From the NCBI GenBank assembly GCA_000727475.1, contig KL647302.1, positions 1,559,234-1,623,233 on the forward strand: a DNA stretch of 64,000 nucleotides. Reading direction: 5' to 3'. Position 1 is the first letter of the stretch, and each line of letters opens with the position of its first letter. The DNA comes from Sarcocystis neurona. Taxonomy: Eukaryota; Apicomplexa; Conoidasida; Eucoccidiorida; Sarcocystidae. Of this stretch, positions 23,372 through 37,000 are shown piece by piece. The notes beneath the pieces are model-generated. The model saw only the letters and a program-made list of their open reading frames with translations. It was not told where the DNA came from and ran no database searches. Made by a program: the position numbers and the translations under genes.

Positions 23372-26300
23372 GCGGCTCTCGGTCATTTTGCGCACAGCAG
23401 GGCGTGCCGGCGGTCTGCCGGTGTGTCTGTCTATCTGTCCCTCCGCCGTGTTGCGGCAGCTTTCTCGTCCCCATGCGAAACGTGGATCGGGAGACGAGAT
23501 GATCTCCTCCTACTGTTTTTATACGGAAGGGAGAGACGCACGCATTGCTGTGCAGGGCGGGTGTATGGACACGTGGGGGTGAGACGCAGCCTCCTTCACA
23601 CACGTGTCGGAGAGAAGAGACCGGGCGGCCCGTCCATTATGCTCCCGTGAAGCGGCACATCTAAATGTCTCCGTCTTCAAAGAGCCACCTGCGGAATTGA
23701 TGCGTGTGTGCATGTGTTTGTGCGCGGCCGCGGCCGCGCTGGCAGTTGTGCGTACGCGCAGGTCACCGCTGGGCGGGGGGTTCGTGTGATTTTGCCACGC
23801 GGGAACCCGTCTGTGTACGCATGAGATGGTCGTGAGGTGTCGCAGCTGCGCAGGAGAAGACGCGTGTATGTGGGTATGTGTCAGTGTGTCTGTGTCTGTG
23901 TCTGTGTCTGTCTGTGCGAGGTTGTATGCATATGTATGTGTGTATGTGGGTGCGTGTGTCTGTATAGGCCAACGTGGAAAGTATACGTTTCTGCGCGGAG
24001 TGTACCTTCCGCATGGTCTGCGTCTCTGTGCCGGCATGTGCGTGTACGTGCGCGTGCGGGTTGCTGCGTCTGCGTTGCTGCGCCGGGGAGTTTCCTGCTT
24101 CACTGACTACCCCCCTTTTTTGGCTGCTGCTCTTAGTGGGGCTGCGCTCACACCTGGGCAGCACCGCCTCACCACCTATAGGTATCATGTTGGAAAATGT
24201 GTAGCCGTCCCCTCCGCACGTAAATTTTTCCACGTTGCACGGTGTCAGGATTGCCGGGGTCAGAAGCCCTTGTGTGCGTGCGTTTTGCTCGATTTTCTGC
24301 GTTTCTCCATATGAACTAAGGCGTAGAGTTCGGTGCGTAGCAGATGCCGCCTCTTCATGAACAAGTCTGGCGTTGTCTTTCCGTTTGACGGGGCCGCCTC
24401 GAGTAGCAGCGCGTGCTGGTCTCTTCCTCCCGGATCGCGCAGGCGAACGAGTAACCACCTGAACACTTGAACGATACGGGTGCCGTGCAGCCCAACGATA
24501 ATTTCGCCTCAAGAAGAGAAGCAGCATCAGAGTGGCTCTCCTCTTTTTTGTCGCGTTTGCTGTACAGACGCCTGCTGTTGCGAAGCGAAGACTTACTAAG
24601 TACATGCATTTGCGCGCGGTCACGTGTGGAAGAGACGCGTCGAGTTTGTTTCTGTCACTCTTCAGATGAAGCTTTTCCAAGGAATAGATTTCACGGAAGT
24701 ATGCACTGCAACATATCCTGGACGTAGTTGCGACGTTTTGAGGCAGGCGAGGAGGACACCATAAGGAAATGCACACATTTCATCCGTTGACTAGAGGAAG
24801 GGCGCATGTAAGTGGACGCCCGCCACCGTTTAGGTTCGTATTTAAAGGCACTCGAATGACGTAGGAAGGAATGCGTGTAGCCACAGATCTCGTCTGTTGC
24901 TGTCTGTAGAGCAGAGCACATAGAGCGTCGCACCTCCATGTGTTGTGGCCAGGAGAAATCAAAAGAAATCCTTTCTGGCGAGGAATAAAGCGCCCGATAA
25001 TGTGCTCGCGCGTGTGTTAATATCTGGGCGTCCTGTGGAAGTTTAAATCAGGCACACCCACGCCTCTACATGGGTACTGCTGCTGGCAAGAAGCAGCACA
25101 TAGCAATTTGCACTTGCCTGGGCCTCCGCCTGTACAAGTGTGTCACCTGCTGGCGCAGAGGCGCTTAAAAGGGTGCACGCGCAGACACCTCTCGCTGCGT
25201 GGGATTCCGATGTAGTTCCGCATCTCAGACATGTATGAACATCAAAAATTATTAGGTGTCTACGATAGTAAGTCGAATTGAAGGGCGTAGTCCGAGGCAG
25301 CTGCGGTTTACCCGTCAGGCTATCGGCTTACACCGACATGCGTTCTCAGTTGAGGGAGAAGGGTAATATGGTGCTTCGGCGTGCCCGCGGCTGACGCCAC
25401 AGTAACCACTGCTCCCTACGAGCGTGCACCTGAGACTGGCACCTGCAGCCAGTGAGCTTATCGACGTGCTGAAGAAGGGCGATGCGCTTCTGTGTGCGCA
25501 ACACTTCCCTTTGTTCTTCGTTTCGGCTTTGCGTAATACTTCGTTGCACTGGAGGAGACGCAGAAAGACAAAACTGCGAGTCGATAAATGTGGAATTTAT
25601 GCATGCAGTGGAGTTTTTTTTTCGACTAAAAGTACCTAACCGTTGAAAGCGTCTGGTCCGGTGGGTGTCCTTAGATTTCCGTTCGAAAAGTGCAGGCGCG
25701 GAGCTCGCCTAGAGACGTGATGTTTACTGATAGGTAGGTCATTATATGATGTTAGAATTTCGTGGAGGGCGAAGTTCCTGGTTGTCCTCTAAAGAAGTGG
25801 CCGACACGGTCTTCGAGCATGCCGTTTCGGCGGTGTGGCACACGGCTTCGACGTGAAGGCAGTGCATGTGTAGCAGCTTCTATGGCAACGGATAAGACAC
25901 TAGGTCTTTGCGCTCCTGAGGGTAGGCTCTTTTGCGTCACTTCATCTGTCTGCCGCCGTCGGCCTATATGCACATGTGACTGTAGGCGGGAACATACGCA
26001 CCTAAACGGCACACAGTTTTCTCTTTACCGTAGGCGACCGCAGGTGGTCACGCGGTGCCGACTCACTACGCGTGCACAATATGGATCAACATTTTCCTTT
26101 TGTGCATGTCCGCGTTTACAGACGACACCTACCTGTGTTCTACTGTTGAGAGACAAAGGCGTCACTGTTTACGTACAGAGCAGGGTGGAGGCGGAGTGAC
26201 AGTGCAAGCACGGAGAAGCCGTGATAATATCAGAAAAAAACCAGTGACCCCGGGCAGTGTCCTCTGGCCTGTTCACGCACAGCAAAGACTGAGCAATCAG

Positions 26301-26650
26301 GCAATTGAACGGACGTACACTGAAGTGCCCACATACAGCCATGTATACGAGTGCATACAACCGCATAGGTGTATATTAATTCTTAGGCACGTTCAACACA
26401 CACACACACACATATACACACGCACTACGCGTAGATGAGTACAGGTAGAGCAGGAGATGGACATGCACTAGGGTGGGGATGGTGATATTCCGGCACGCGC
26501 GTACGTAGGGAGACATGTGTAATTTGGTATACTGTTGTCTCGTCCGATCTAAAGAGCGTCAACTGTGGGGTCAGAATGAGTCCCTAGTTGTCACGCGGTT
26601 CCGCAAGGCGTTACATATCCTTGAACGTGATTTGTTCTGGCAGATACAGC
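23372..26650. other. intergenic, no gene recognised
   Basis: This is the 3' flank of the RRM gene, then mixed-composition DNA with few repeats: a TG/GTCT run near 23875-23965 and an AC run near 26395-26416. The longest frame, 23763-24776 on -, crosses the TG-repeat and carries no domain I recognise. I looked for reverse transcriptase, integrase and protease motifs of retroelements and saw none. Confidence 0.4.
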
Positions 26651-26757
26651 AGGTGAGCATCATTTGGCCGCGTAGTGGCAAGAAGAAGACGTGATGCAGC
26701 CAAAGCAGCAGGCTCTGCGGGAGTTCGGTCCGTTGGAGACGCAGAACACATTGCTTC

Positions 26758-27237
26758 GTGTGCTCCTTAGGACAAACAAAAGTTCATGGTACCGACGTGG
26801 TGCGTGCCGGTGCGGCACCGCATACGCATGCCGCGGGCATAGTACTTTCCCAGAGTGCGCCGACTGCAGTGAAGCTTCTAACTTGTCGAGTGGCGAACAA
26901 CATGTCGTGCTCTTGCGCGGGATTCATCGCTTTGGTGGAGGATGTAGGAGACACCGGTCGCGACGGCGGAATGGCGCCGCCACGCACAAAAGCCCAACAG
27001 CGCCCCGCCCGTACTCGAACGATTTCAGAAATTCTTCTCCGTGATAGGACGACGGCAGGGAAAAAAAGTCGACTGCGGCGCGGTAGCTGCCCGGCGGTAA
27101 CTGCCATAATCCATCTGAACGACTGCGCGCTCAGAACTGCACCCGCACGTGGGTGGAGAGAACAGCCGACTTTTTCGTCAGAAGTGGCGAAATCTGCGAA
27201 GTGGTGGCCCTACAGGTCCGCCGACGTTGTCGCCTGA
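26758..27237 (+). CDS. weak candidate exon, unrecognised
   Basis: A 159-codon frame, free of triplet repeats, has a mixed charged composition with basic clusters (RDRTTAGKKSRLRRG) and ends at 27237. Another + frame at 26691-27044 overlaps it in a different phase. There is no family resemblance I can name, no ATG in a clear context and no joined neighbour exons. It is listed only because it is one of the longest low-repeat frames in this gene-poor stretch. Confidence 0.15.
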   Translation: MCSLGQTKVHGTDVVRAGAAPHTHAAGIVLSQSAPTAVKLLTCRVANNMSCSCAGFIALVEDVGDTGRDGGMAPPRTKAQQRPARTRTISEILLRDRTTAGKKSRLRRGSCPAVTAIIHLNDCALRTAPARGWREQPTFSSEVAKSAKWWPYRSADVVA

Positions 27238-27239
27238 CG

Positions 27240-30200
27240 ATGTCAAGCACACCTTAACATCTCTGATATGTAAAAGTGACTGCAAGCCGCCTACGAGCGG
27301 AGGAATTGACGGCAATTGTGAGAGTGTTGCTTGTGTGGCATCAGTCAAGAATTCTCTGCAAACATACTGGCCTATAGTTTATGCACTTTAGTGTTGATGA
27401 CCTTTTGGGGGACGAATTGTCCGCTTACCAACGCCGTGCTCGGATAGTGGCCGGGAATTACCGCGACCCTTAGCAGTATCCGAGAGACGTTGACGCTCCA
27501 ATAAGGAAAGCAAAAAGAGGCTCACGTTGCTCCTGTGCTGTTTTGCAGTGGTCAGTGCCCTCCTGGTCATTCTGTTTCGGACGCTAATTCTGAGTCCGGT
27601 TCTGTTTCTGCTTACCATCTTCAGGACAAATGGCGCTTGTACGTGTCAAGCGCACACAGGTATACATATCCAACCCTCTGAAGCCTACCTCCGTCACGAA
27701 GTGTGCTGGTACACGCAGGGTGTGTTGCTCGGCTTCCTCAGCACACTCGACAGTGTGTACTTTCATTTCCAGAAGGCGAAATGGGCGACACGTGTGAGTT
27801 CTGCACTCTTGACGGTCTTGGGGTACGCACGGCATATTTCGTCCCCCACGGTCAATGCACTGTTGGAGTCTACGAACGTTTTCGTAACATCTGTATGTGT
27901 ATGTATACGTGTGTGTAGGTGTGTGTCAGGTAAGCTCGCCAGCTTTGAAGAACGTAGTGGCAGCTTTACTCGAGGCAGATAACCAGCTGGAGGAGAGTCA
28001 AGTCCTCACCCTTGCTTGTTGTCCTTCTACGCAATTACTCACAGCTACTGAGCGAACACCGTGTTACATTAAGTGGATTAGTGTTTTCCGAGCATTTCTA
28101 GTAAGAGGCAAGTCATTGCTTCGACATCATCAGTATGCATCGCAACAGACTTCTATGTGTAGCCGGGTCCTTACACCGCGCGAGATTCAGGAACGTCACA
28201 GCTTTGGCGGGGATTTGCGTATCAGTAGCTAGGTGCATGAAGACTGTCGATAAAGCGCACGTGATTCTGTGCATTCCAAACTTTAATGTTTCCCGACGAC
28301 GTACATGTCTGGAGGAGTGGACGTACACGCGTCCACGTATGCATGAACTGCATGAACGGTCTTTTTACGTGTGTACCTATAGAGGGAGACACGCGAACGC
28401 ACACAGATGTGCAAAATGCTTCGCCCAATCCGTATGTACGAAAACATACCCGCATACCTACGTATCTTGCATAGCTACGTAAACCCAGGCTCATACCCAC
28501 ATCACGAATTACGGACAAACATGTGTTCGAGGGCATCCATCTTCAACTGTATACCTGCACATCGTATATAAATCCATACCCTGACACACAAATGTACCGG
28601 CGTACACGCATGGATTCATATATCATACGCACGTATACCCTGACATACGCACACGAATACATACGTACTGTAATTCCACGCGGACACATGTATATACAGA
28701 TTTACTTTACTTTTGCTGGTATACGTATATACATATGAATAAACACATGTCCGAGCACGTGCACATACATGCGGACATCCCTACAAGTGTGCATCCGTAT
28801 ATTTACATATATACGTGAACACCGAAACCCATACAAGCTCACATATATCCATATCACGGACCGGATTTATATATGGGAAGACAGCCTTCAGAAATGCGCC
28901 ATACTCACCATCCTTGCACGTGGTGGTGGCCGAAATCAAAGCCAAATCCGACAAAGAAGGCTTCACCCTGAGATGAAACGAGGCAGTATCTCCCTCTTCT
29001 TCGAAGAACCATTCTCCCTAGTTCTTCGTCCTCTATTTCAATTCCCACCCTCCTGTCGCTGTCTGTTTTCGTCTTGTATCGACGCGTGTCTTGGCTTGTC
29101 TTCACCGCGCACACAAATAGAGCATGCAACATTGTCGATGTTTATTTCCGTTTCCACGCGTCACTTGCGAATTAAGGAATCTGAACGGTAGATGCCGCAA
29201 AAAGCGGCCTCCGACAGTCTGTCGGATGGAAGATTTTGTTTCTGTGCGCCCTTTCTCTTCACCACGAAAGTGGATTGTGGGTGGGATGTGCAAAAGGCGA
29301 ACTGAGTTATTGTAGAAACGGAATTTCTGCGCGCTGTTTCTCTTTTCAAACGAACACATGGATTGATCTTGCAAATCTGTGCGTGACGCACGTGAGGACA
29401 AAAATTATCCGGTGTGCATCAAACCACACACACGTCTTCCCCTTTGCACCGTCAGTTTTCGTTTGCTCTTCCTTCCACTTCGGCTACAAGAAAGTGTCTC
29501 GTAGGAGCACGGGAAAAACTGTAGCTCGCCAAAAGTAGATTCTCTTCACTTTTCACCAGTCGTCCCGCCTTTCTGCTTTTGACTTACAGATAGACGCTGC
29601 AAGCGCAAGAAGCTTCTTCTCAACAGCCACAGGCAGACTGCATACTGCTCAATCTACTAAGACGTTGCATTCCCGGCATTTCTGGTTGCGGGTGTGTGTC
29701 CGAAGTGAAGACTCGGCAACCTATCGAGAAATTCTCCTTCCTCTTTTCCTTCAGGCTGACTCGAAATTTGTCCGACTCCCCTCCGTGTGAAAATTTCCAC
29801 TGCATTAGGACGGATGTCCTTTTCAGCAGCTCTTTCCTAATCTCTCTCTCTCCAGACGTTTCTTCTGTGCGTAGTCGGCGACGGGTGATTTTGAGACAAG
29901 TTGTGCGGCCCGAAGGAGACAGAAAGAGCCCCTTTATAAGCAGAAACTCTATTTTCACCCTCTGGACTGTGTGACGAATTCTACTCTACCGTTTATCGTT
30001 TGAAAATCACCTACTGGGTGTCAACGGCGTTTTCTGTCCAGTACACAACTTTAGAGACAACCCCAGCAGTAGTACTACTGCTCCTCGTACTACCACGACT
30101 CCTGCTACGACTACTACTACTGTCTTTTGGCTCGTGTTTTTCCCCAACATGCATGCCGCAAAGCCTCCTACTCACCTGCCCTCGTATTTTTACCGTTGAT

Positions 30201-31058
30201 TTCTGAAACTGTGCATTTCCTCTCTCTGTTCGACGGGTGACAATGACCCCCTGCTGTTGTTTCTTATGTTTTTCTCGTTTCTCGACCGCAGCGGATGGCG
30301 GCGAAGCTCCAGCTGGCGCTGCGCTTGCTAAATGCCTTTGCGAATGCTCTCGCATATGTAAATATATGTAGCGTACTGCTGCTTCCCCTGTCTCCACCTT
30401 TGCTGCTGCTGTCGTAGTTGATATTAGTGAGCCAACACGAATACACCCATATACGTGTGCACATCTACCTATTTGTCTACTTATCTACACGGATGTATAT
30501 ATAAATATATTTGTAAACACGTCTGGTTTCCTCTCTTTCCATACGTATATACATTTCTACGTATTTGCACATGTAGGTGTATATAAATACGTATGTTTCT
30601 TTCTCTTCCTTTGTATATATACAACTACACACATATGCATGTATATGTGTGTATGTATGAACACGTATTTCTCTCTCTCCATATATACACACACATCCAT
30701 ATGTACGTTGGTATGTGTATGTATATGTATCTAGCACATATATCTCCCTAACCCTGTCTAGAGACATACATATAAGGATATCTACGTGTGTGTAGGTAGA
30801 CATATCACACTGCTGCTATTTCCTTCGCTCCACGTGCTCCAGCTCTCGATATGTTATAGTGGGGCGTAGCTGAAGCAGCACTTGCTGCTTTGACGACCGG
30901 GCGCGTACGCGCAGCAACTGCGCAAGACGCTGCTGCAGGTGCGCGGGCGTCCGAGGACCAGCAGGAGGGGCAGCTACACCAAGACGGAGAGAAAAAGAGA
31001 GAGCGATGTCTCCCACCCGTCGGTAGTTCTCTTACGGCTGACGTATGTGTAGTACACA
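27240..31058. other. gene-poor stretch with a TA/TG block
   Basis: No frame carries a recognisable domain. The frame 27527-27982 on + opens with a hydrophobic run (LLVILFRTLILSPVLFLLTI) but shows nothing further. At 28540-28870 and 30430-30800 the DNA is TA/AC/TG microsatellite. A short ACT/CTA triplet patch lies at 30066-30125. The last 200 bp are the 5' flank of the XRCC2-like gene. Confidence 0.4.
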
Positions 31059-34000
31059 ATGCCGCGCAAAACAACGTTTCTAGAAGAGCTGCAGCAGCAG
31101 CGGGAAGCAGAGGCAGCAGCCACAGCAGCAGCAGGAAGCAGCAGCAGCAGCGGTGTAGCGTCGCTGCCTCCCTTCGAGTGGGACGCGACGGGAGCCCACG
31201 TGCTGCTGCAGGCCCGTCCCACATTCTTCGTCAGTATCCCATTCCTTCCACAGCCACTTCATTATTTGCGCCGCAGCAGCTGCGACACGTGCATCAATAA
31301 CAGCTACAAGAGCCGCTGCCAGCACTGCACCAGCGACAACAGCAGCAAGAGCACCAGCAGCAGCTGCAGGTGCTGCGCGAGTCGCAGTAGGAGCGCCGAG
31401 AGCAGCAGTAGCGGCAGGTTCTGCGGCCGCGAAGAAAGCTGCAGGGTTGCCTGTTGCTTTGCCGCTGTTACGTCTGCAGGGGCGTGTGCAGCAGGAGCGA
31501 CGACACGAGAAAGGCCTGCAGCAGAATTAGCGGCAGGGCCGGCAGGAAGACCAGCTGCAGCCTTCCCAGGAGCAACAACAGAAGCAGCAGCAGAGGCGAG
31601 ACGGAGAGCAGCAGAGAGGGGAGGAGGAGGAGGAGCAGCAGGAGATTCAGGACTTCACACAAAAGGCGCAACAGCGGAAACAGGGTGCGGTTGTCAACCG
31701 AGAGTCCTGCTGCAGGCGGGGGACCGTTTGATTATCGAAGGACCCTCGCAGAGCGGCAAGACGTTTCTTCTACAGGTAGACATCTCTACTCTTTCTGCGG
31801 CTTCCTCTCTAGTAGTTGTTTCTTCTTGGTCCACTGCTGTTGCTAAGTTCGGCTGTCTCCCCCTTCTCGGTATTCAGCATCCCTGTGTCGCTTCTGCTGA
31901 TGCTGCTGCTTGTTGTTGTTCCTGTGTTTGACATTCCGCCACTGTTGCCCAGCGTCGACACGGGTTCCTCGGCTGCTGATTTTGCGCGTGCGGATCTACT
32001 GCTGTCCCTGCTGCTGCTGGCTGTCGCTGCTGCTGGTGGCGGTGAACGCAGTGTGCTGGTGTTGCAGGTTTGCTTGTGGGTGCTGCTGCTGCGGCTGCAG
32101 TTGTTCAGACTTGCTCTGTGTCGGAGGAGGCTGTTGGCGTGTGTAGAATGCCGCTGCTGCTGTGCGGGAGGTGCCGCTGCTGCTATGCAGGATGTGCTGC
32201 TGCTGCTACCGCTGTACGCACGCGACTGCTGCTGTGGGGACGCGGGTGTCGCTCCTCTGGTGCGGCTGCTGCTGCTGTGTGTTTGGGGTGCCCTGCTGCT
32301 CCTGCTTGTGCACTTGGCTGCTGACCCCTGCTGCCGCGACTCCTCTGTGGGCTGCTGCTATTCATATGTAACTCCGCACGTTGCTGCTGCGTGGCTCGGC
32401 GGCGGCTGAGTGTGTGGACGCTGCTGCAGCAGCTGGCATGTGTGGACGCTGCGTTGCTGCTGCTGCCATGTGTGGTGCTCCTGTTGCTATGTCTGCGGCG
32501 TTGCTGTTGGTGTGTGTGGTGCTGCCACACCCACGCGTGCGCGAATGCTGCTGCTGTCGGTGTTGCTGTCTGCGCTGCTGCTGCTGCTGTTGCTGCTGGA
32601 CGTGCCCACTGCTGCCACACTTCCTGCCACAGGCTCTGCTTGCGGAGTGGCTGCTGCCACGAGCTGCTGGCGGCCACGCAGCAGGCGTCGAGGTGTTGCT
32701 TCTCTCCTACAGCGGCGCCTGCAGCTTACATACTCTTCGAGAAGCATTTTGCTTCTTCCCTCTCGCGGCGGTAGGCCTGCAGCACGTTGCCCTAACCACG
32801 ACGGTGACGACATGCAGCAGCAGCAGCAGCAACAGACGCGGCAGCCGCGACAACAGTAGCACACTCGTCAGCCGCGGGCACGCATTAGGCCACCTACCAC
32901 GCAGAAAAGAAAGACCCGAGGGCACTTCTGTATCCCCCCCCTCCTCTGGTGTGCGATAAGTCTGCAGGTGGGTGCGCACAGAAATTTTGCCCCTTTCTTT
33001 CTTCCTGTCTCTGTGTCGCGCAAGTCCGTATCCTAGCGGCGTCTGCATGTATTTGCCGCCAGCGAGGGAGACGGAAAATCGGAGAGAGAGGCACATACAC
33101 ATATCCACTTATACACATATACACGTCCCAATAGACGGAGTAGACGGCCACGCACGCCGGCTCATTTTTCAACTGTATGTCCTGTGTTGTGTTCCAAGAG
33201 GCTGAGTCTGTGTCGCGCTCTCGCTGGGCGGCGCGAGCGACTCCTGCAGCAGGTGGAGAACAGGCTAGCGACGACCGCAGTAGTAGCCTCACGGAGACTC
33301 AGCAGGACTGCTCTGCGGCAGTCGCAGAGACTCCCTGCGACTCTGACCGCGGGAATGCATAACCCCCCCATACACACACACAGCGCGTTAGCAGCACCCA
33401 CGAGACAGGCGCCTGCACGCTCCTGTCTCGTCTCCTGGGAGATGTCTGCGACAGGGGGTTCTTTCTGCGCACTTGCCCGGGTGCCTGTCACTCTCTGTAG
33501 AGTGCTGTTGGCGTACGCATGTATGTCGCTCTTCTACGGAGAGTTGTCTGAGTAGGGACACGTCTGCGTATCATCTGCGGATGTCGTGCCGCGCATTACT
33601 CCCCAACCGACAGCTGCGTGGGGCAACGCAGCAAGCTGTCGCCTGCTGCTGCTGCGCTCTGTGGCCCTCTCAAACTCTGCGCGAAGACGAGAAGACTCCT
33701 ATCTGTGCGGCAGTGTGTGCCGCGACTACTGCTGCTCCAGTCCGCTGCTGCTACAGTCCGCTGCTGCTCCAGTCCGCTGCTGCTCCAGTCCGCTGCTGCT
33801 GCAGTCCGCTGCTGCTGCGGCTCCTGCCTCAGTAGCGCTGCTGCTGTCCCCGTGCTTTGCTGCTGCTTCAGCGCTGCGCTGTTGCTGCCGCTGCTCCAGT
33901 GCTGTCCTGCTGCTGCGGTTGCAGTGCTGCGCTGCTGCTGCCGTTGTAGTAGTCCTGCGCTTCTGCTCCACCGGGCGTCTCCTTCCCCCTTCTCTTCCTC

Positions 34001-37000
34001 TCTTGCAGTTTTCTTGCTGCCGCAGCTCGATCTGTGACAGCTGCTGCTGCTGTTTCAGCGCCTGCTGGGTGACTCCGCTGCTGCTGCCGCTGTTTGCCTG
34101 CAGTTGGCCTCGTCTTCTTCTTTTTCGTCTCCACGGCGCGTCCCGCAGTCGTATACACCAACTTGTGCATAAATATGTATGTATAAGTGTACAAATACGT
34201 ATAGACGCATATCTTCACGTCTCGCTCTATACGTGTGTATTCGTGCACATATATATGTGTCTGTACGTATAGATATGCAGAGAGAGACAGGTAAGCTTTT
34301 CTCTACATATTCGTGTATACATATGTATCTGTACGTATAGACGTACAGACACAGAAAGGTAGATTCTTCCCTATCTTTCTCTGTACAGAAGAAAACGTAT
34401 ATATGAACTTGCGATGTATAGACACATCCCCTGTTATTAATACACCTGTACTTCGACCTTTGGCTAAAGCGACCCACGCATAGAAGTACTGGCGTCCAGA
34501 AGCATACGAAGGCACGCCTCGCGTGGACTGCTGCCTGCGCTGTCCACAGGGGAGTGCAAGGCTTCTTGCCCTGCAGCAGCGCCCCGAACAGCAGCTGCCG
34601 GAAGGCTGCAGCAGCTGCGTGAGCGGCTGCCGCACCACGTCCAGGAGCAGCTGCCACAGCAGCAGCAACATGAGGAGAAAACATTTGCTGCTGCATCTTC
34701 CCTTGTCATTTCGACGGCGTCGGCGCATCGCGGAGAAGGCTCTCAGGTGCGTCTGGCAAGTGCTCCAGCAGAATATCTTTGTTATCGATAGTGACGCAGA
34801 CGCATCTGCCAGACGCATACACACGTACATATATATATATATATACGTGGGCACGTATGCACACATATATAGATAGACAGACTTACACCTATATTGTGAC
34901 GACGCGCCTCTCTCGTAAGATGAACTACGATGAGGCATGTCTTCTTCTCTCTTTGTCTCCTTCCTCTACACGCAGATGCATAAAACTACATGCACATACT
35001 TTTTCATGTAGACTGAACGGTTTATCTATCTATCTATCTGTCTACATATCTATATATATATCTATCTATCTGTTTACCTGTATATACATATGTATGTATA
35101 TGTGTCTACTTAGGGGTTTCTATCTGTGGATATGGATATAGAATTATTTACCCATGTGCACGCGTATACCTATGTAAATACATAGATGCATACATACATC
35201 CATATATGCGTGCGTGCATATATATATATATATATACACGCACGTGGAGGTAGTGACATTCTCCCATGCGTGTAGACCTGTGTATCTGTAGAGCAAAAAT
35301 AGAGATTGTCTTAGTCTCCCTATATACACATGCATGTATATACACGTCTGTGGAGGCGCACCTTTCGCTGGATGCAAAGAGAAGTGAACGTGTGTGTATA
35401 TGTCTGTGTACACACACAGACACAGACAGCTTCTCGCTGTCTCCCTCTCCGTCTGTTTTTTTTTTCTCTCGAAGAGACAGCGTGTCCGTCCGCACAGAGG
35501 GGAAAACAGCAGGTGCCTCGCCACCGCGCGACAGGCAGCGCAGGGGAGTCGTCCACTATCCTTCTTCGTCCTCCCCCTGTGTCTCCCCTGGGGCGTGTCT
35601 TTCTGCTGCGCACGCAGACAAGAAGAGGAAAAATCGTTGGTGTCGTGGGAAGCGGCTGGTGCTGGTGCAGGCACCGTTGCCACAGCAGCTGCCGGCGCTC
35701 TTCGAAGTGTCGCGACTCCCGTTGCCGTAGATATCTCCACATACCTGGGACGCACGTGTGTGTCTGCAGTCTTGTTGTAGGTCTGAAGACCTACGTATCC
35801 ATATATGTGTATATATCTACGTATAGGTTTGTACGTATGTGGAGCCGTGCAGAGGTCTTCGTATTCTTCGGTCCGCACATAGACATGTGTGTATGTGCGT
35901 GTCTTGCTGTAGGTTTCCATGTACGTGCATACACGCGCACCTTTTTTCTCTGTCTTGCTATGACTTTGCATGCATCCGTCTGCGTCTTTGTCTATCCCTT
36001 TCTGTCTCGTCTCCTGTGTGTGTGTGTGTAACTGCAGTATGCATCTGTGTTCGTAGTTGCACTGCCTATTAAGGCCGCTACTGCTGCAGCTGTTGCCCAT
36101 CGCGCGACGTGCATCTGCTGTTGCCGTTGCTTCAGCAAATTGCGGCGGCGGTTGTAGCAGCCCCGCGCTGGCTCTTACGAAGTCGCTGTATCCTCAGGTA
36201 CTATGCACGTGGATCATTTGCATACACACACGTACATGCCCGCTGTTAACACTCCCGCTGCTCTTCCTGTGAACAGCGGCTGCTGCGCGGCTGCTGCGCT
36301 TGCTGCGTGTGCGCGGAGCGGTTGCTGCCTCAGTCGCTGTCAGTTTCACCCGACCTGCGTCAGCTGCTGTTATGTTCTGTTCTCGTCTGCGTCTTCAGAG
36401 CTGTACATGTGGTGGAGGTTTACACGCCGCTGCAGTTGCTGCTCGTTGTCAGATGCTTGCCGGCTCTTGTTGCTGGCCGGCCTGCCCTACGTGTTGTGGT
36501 CCTGGACGGGGTAGTCAAGCCGCAAGCAGCTGCTGCTGCGGCAGCAAATCTTCCACTCGTTCCTCGTACTCCTTTCTGCTTCCCCTCTCGCTCCTCCTCC
36601 TTCCTGTCGAAGCGTTCCTCTGCGACGCCACAACGCCGTCGCCCCCCCGCAGACGCCGCGGCTTCTGCGACAGCGACAGCAGGAGCAGCAGCAGGACTTC
36701 CCGCAGGCGCCCTAGCTGAGGCAGGTGCAGCAGACAAAGGAGACTTGCCACCCGCAGCAGGACGGAATGGGGGACGCAGCCCAGACAGGGGTGAAGCGGC
36801 AGGAACAACAGCAGCAGCCTCATCGGAGGAGCAGGGCCAGTCTGGAACGCACTCGAGGCATAAGAGGAAACTGGGTCGCAGGGGAAGCAGTTGGTGGAAA
36901 GGAGCTGCCAGCAGCAGCACAAGCCCAGCGTGGTCGCCGCGACAACGAGGCTTCCCCCTAGGTGAATTCTCTTCTCCAAGGAAGGCTCGCGGCAGCACTT

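Noticed and set aside
23763..24776. 337-codon - frame as a possible retroelement polyprotein
   Set aside because: No protease, reverse transcriptase, RNase H or integrase motif, no flanking long repeats, and part of it is TG repeat.
32183..32677. Gln/Ala/Ser-rich - frame in the XRCC2-like gene's intron
   Set aside because: Composition follows from the CTG tract on +, there is no domain, and the + strand exons on both sides join in phase across it.
35144..36100. 318-codon - frame
   Set aside because: Its ends are TA/TG microsatellite, and it is antisense to the XRCC2-like gene with no recognisable domain.
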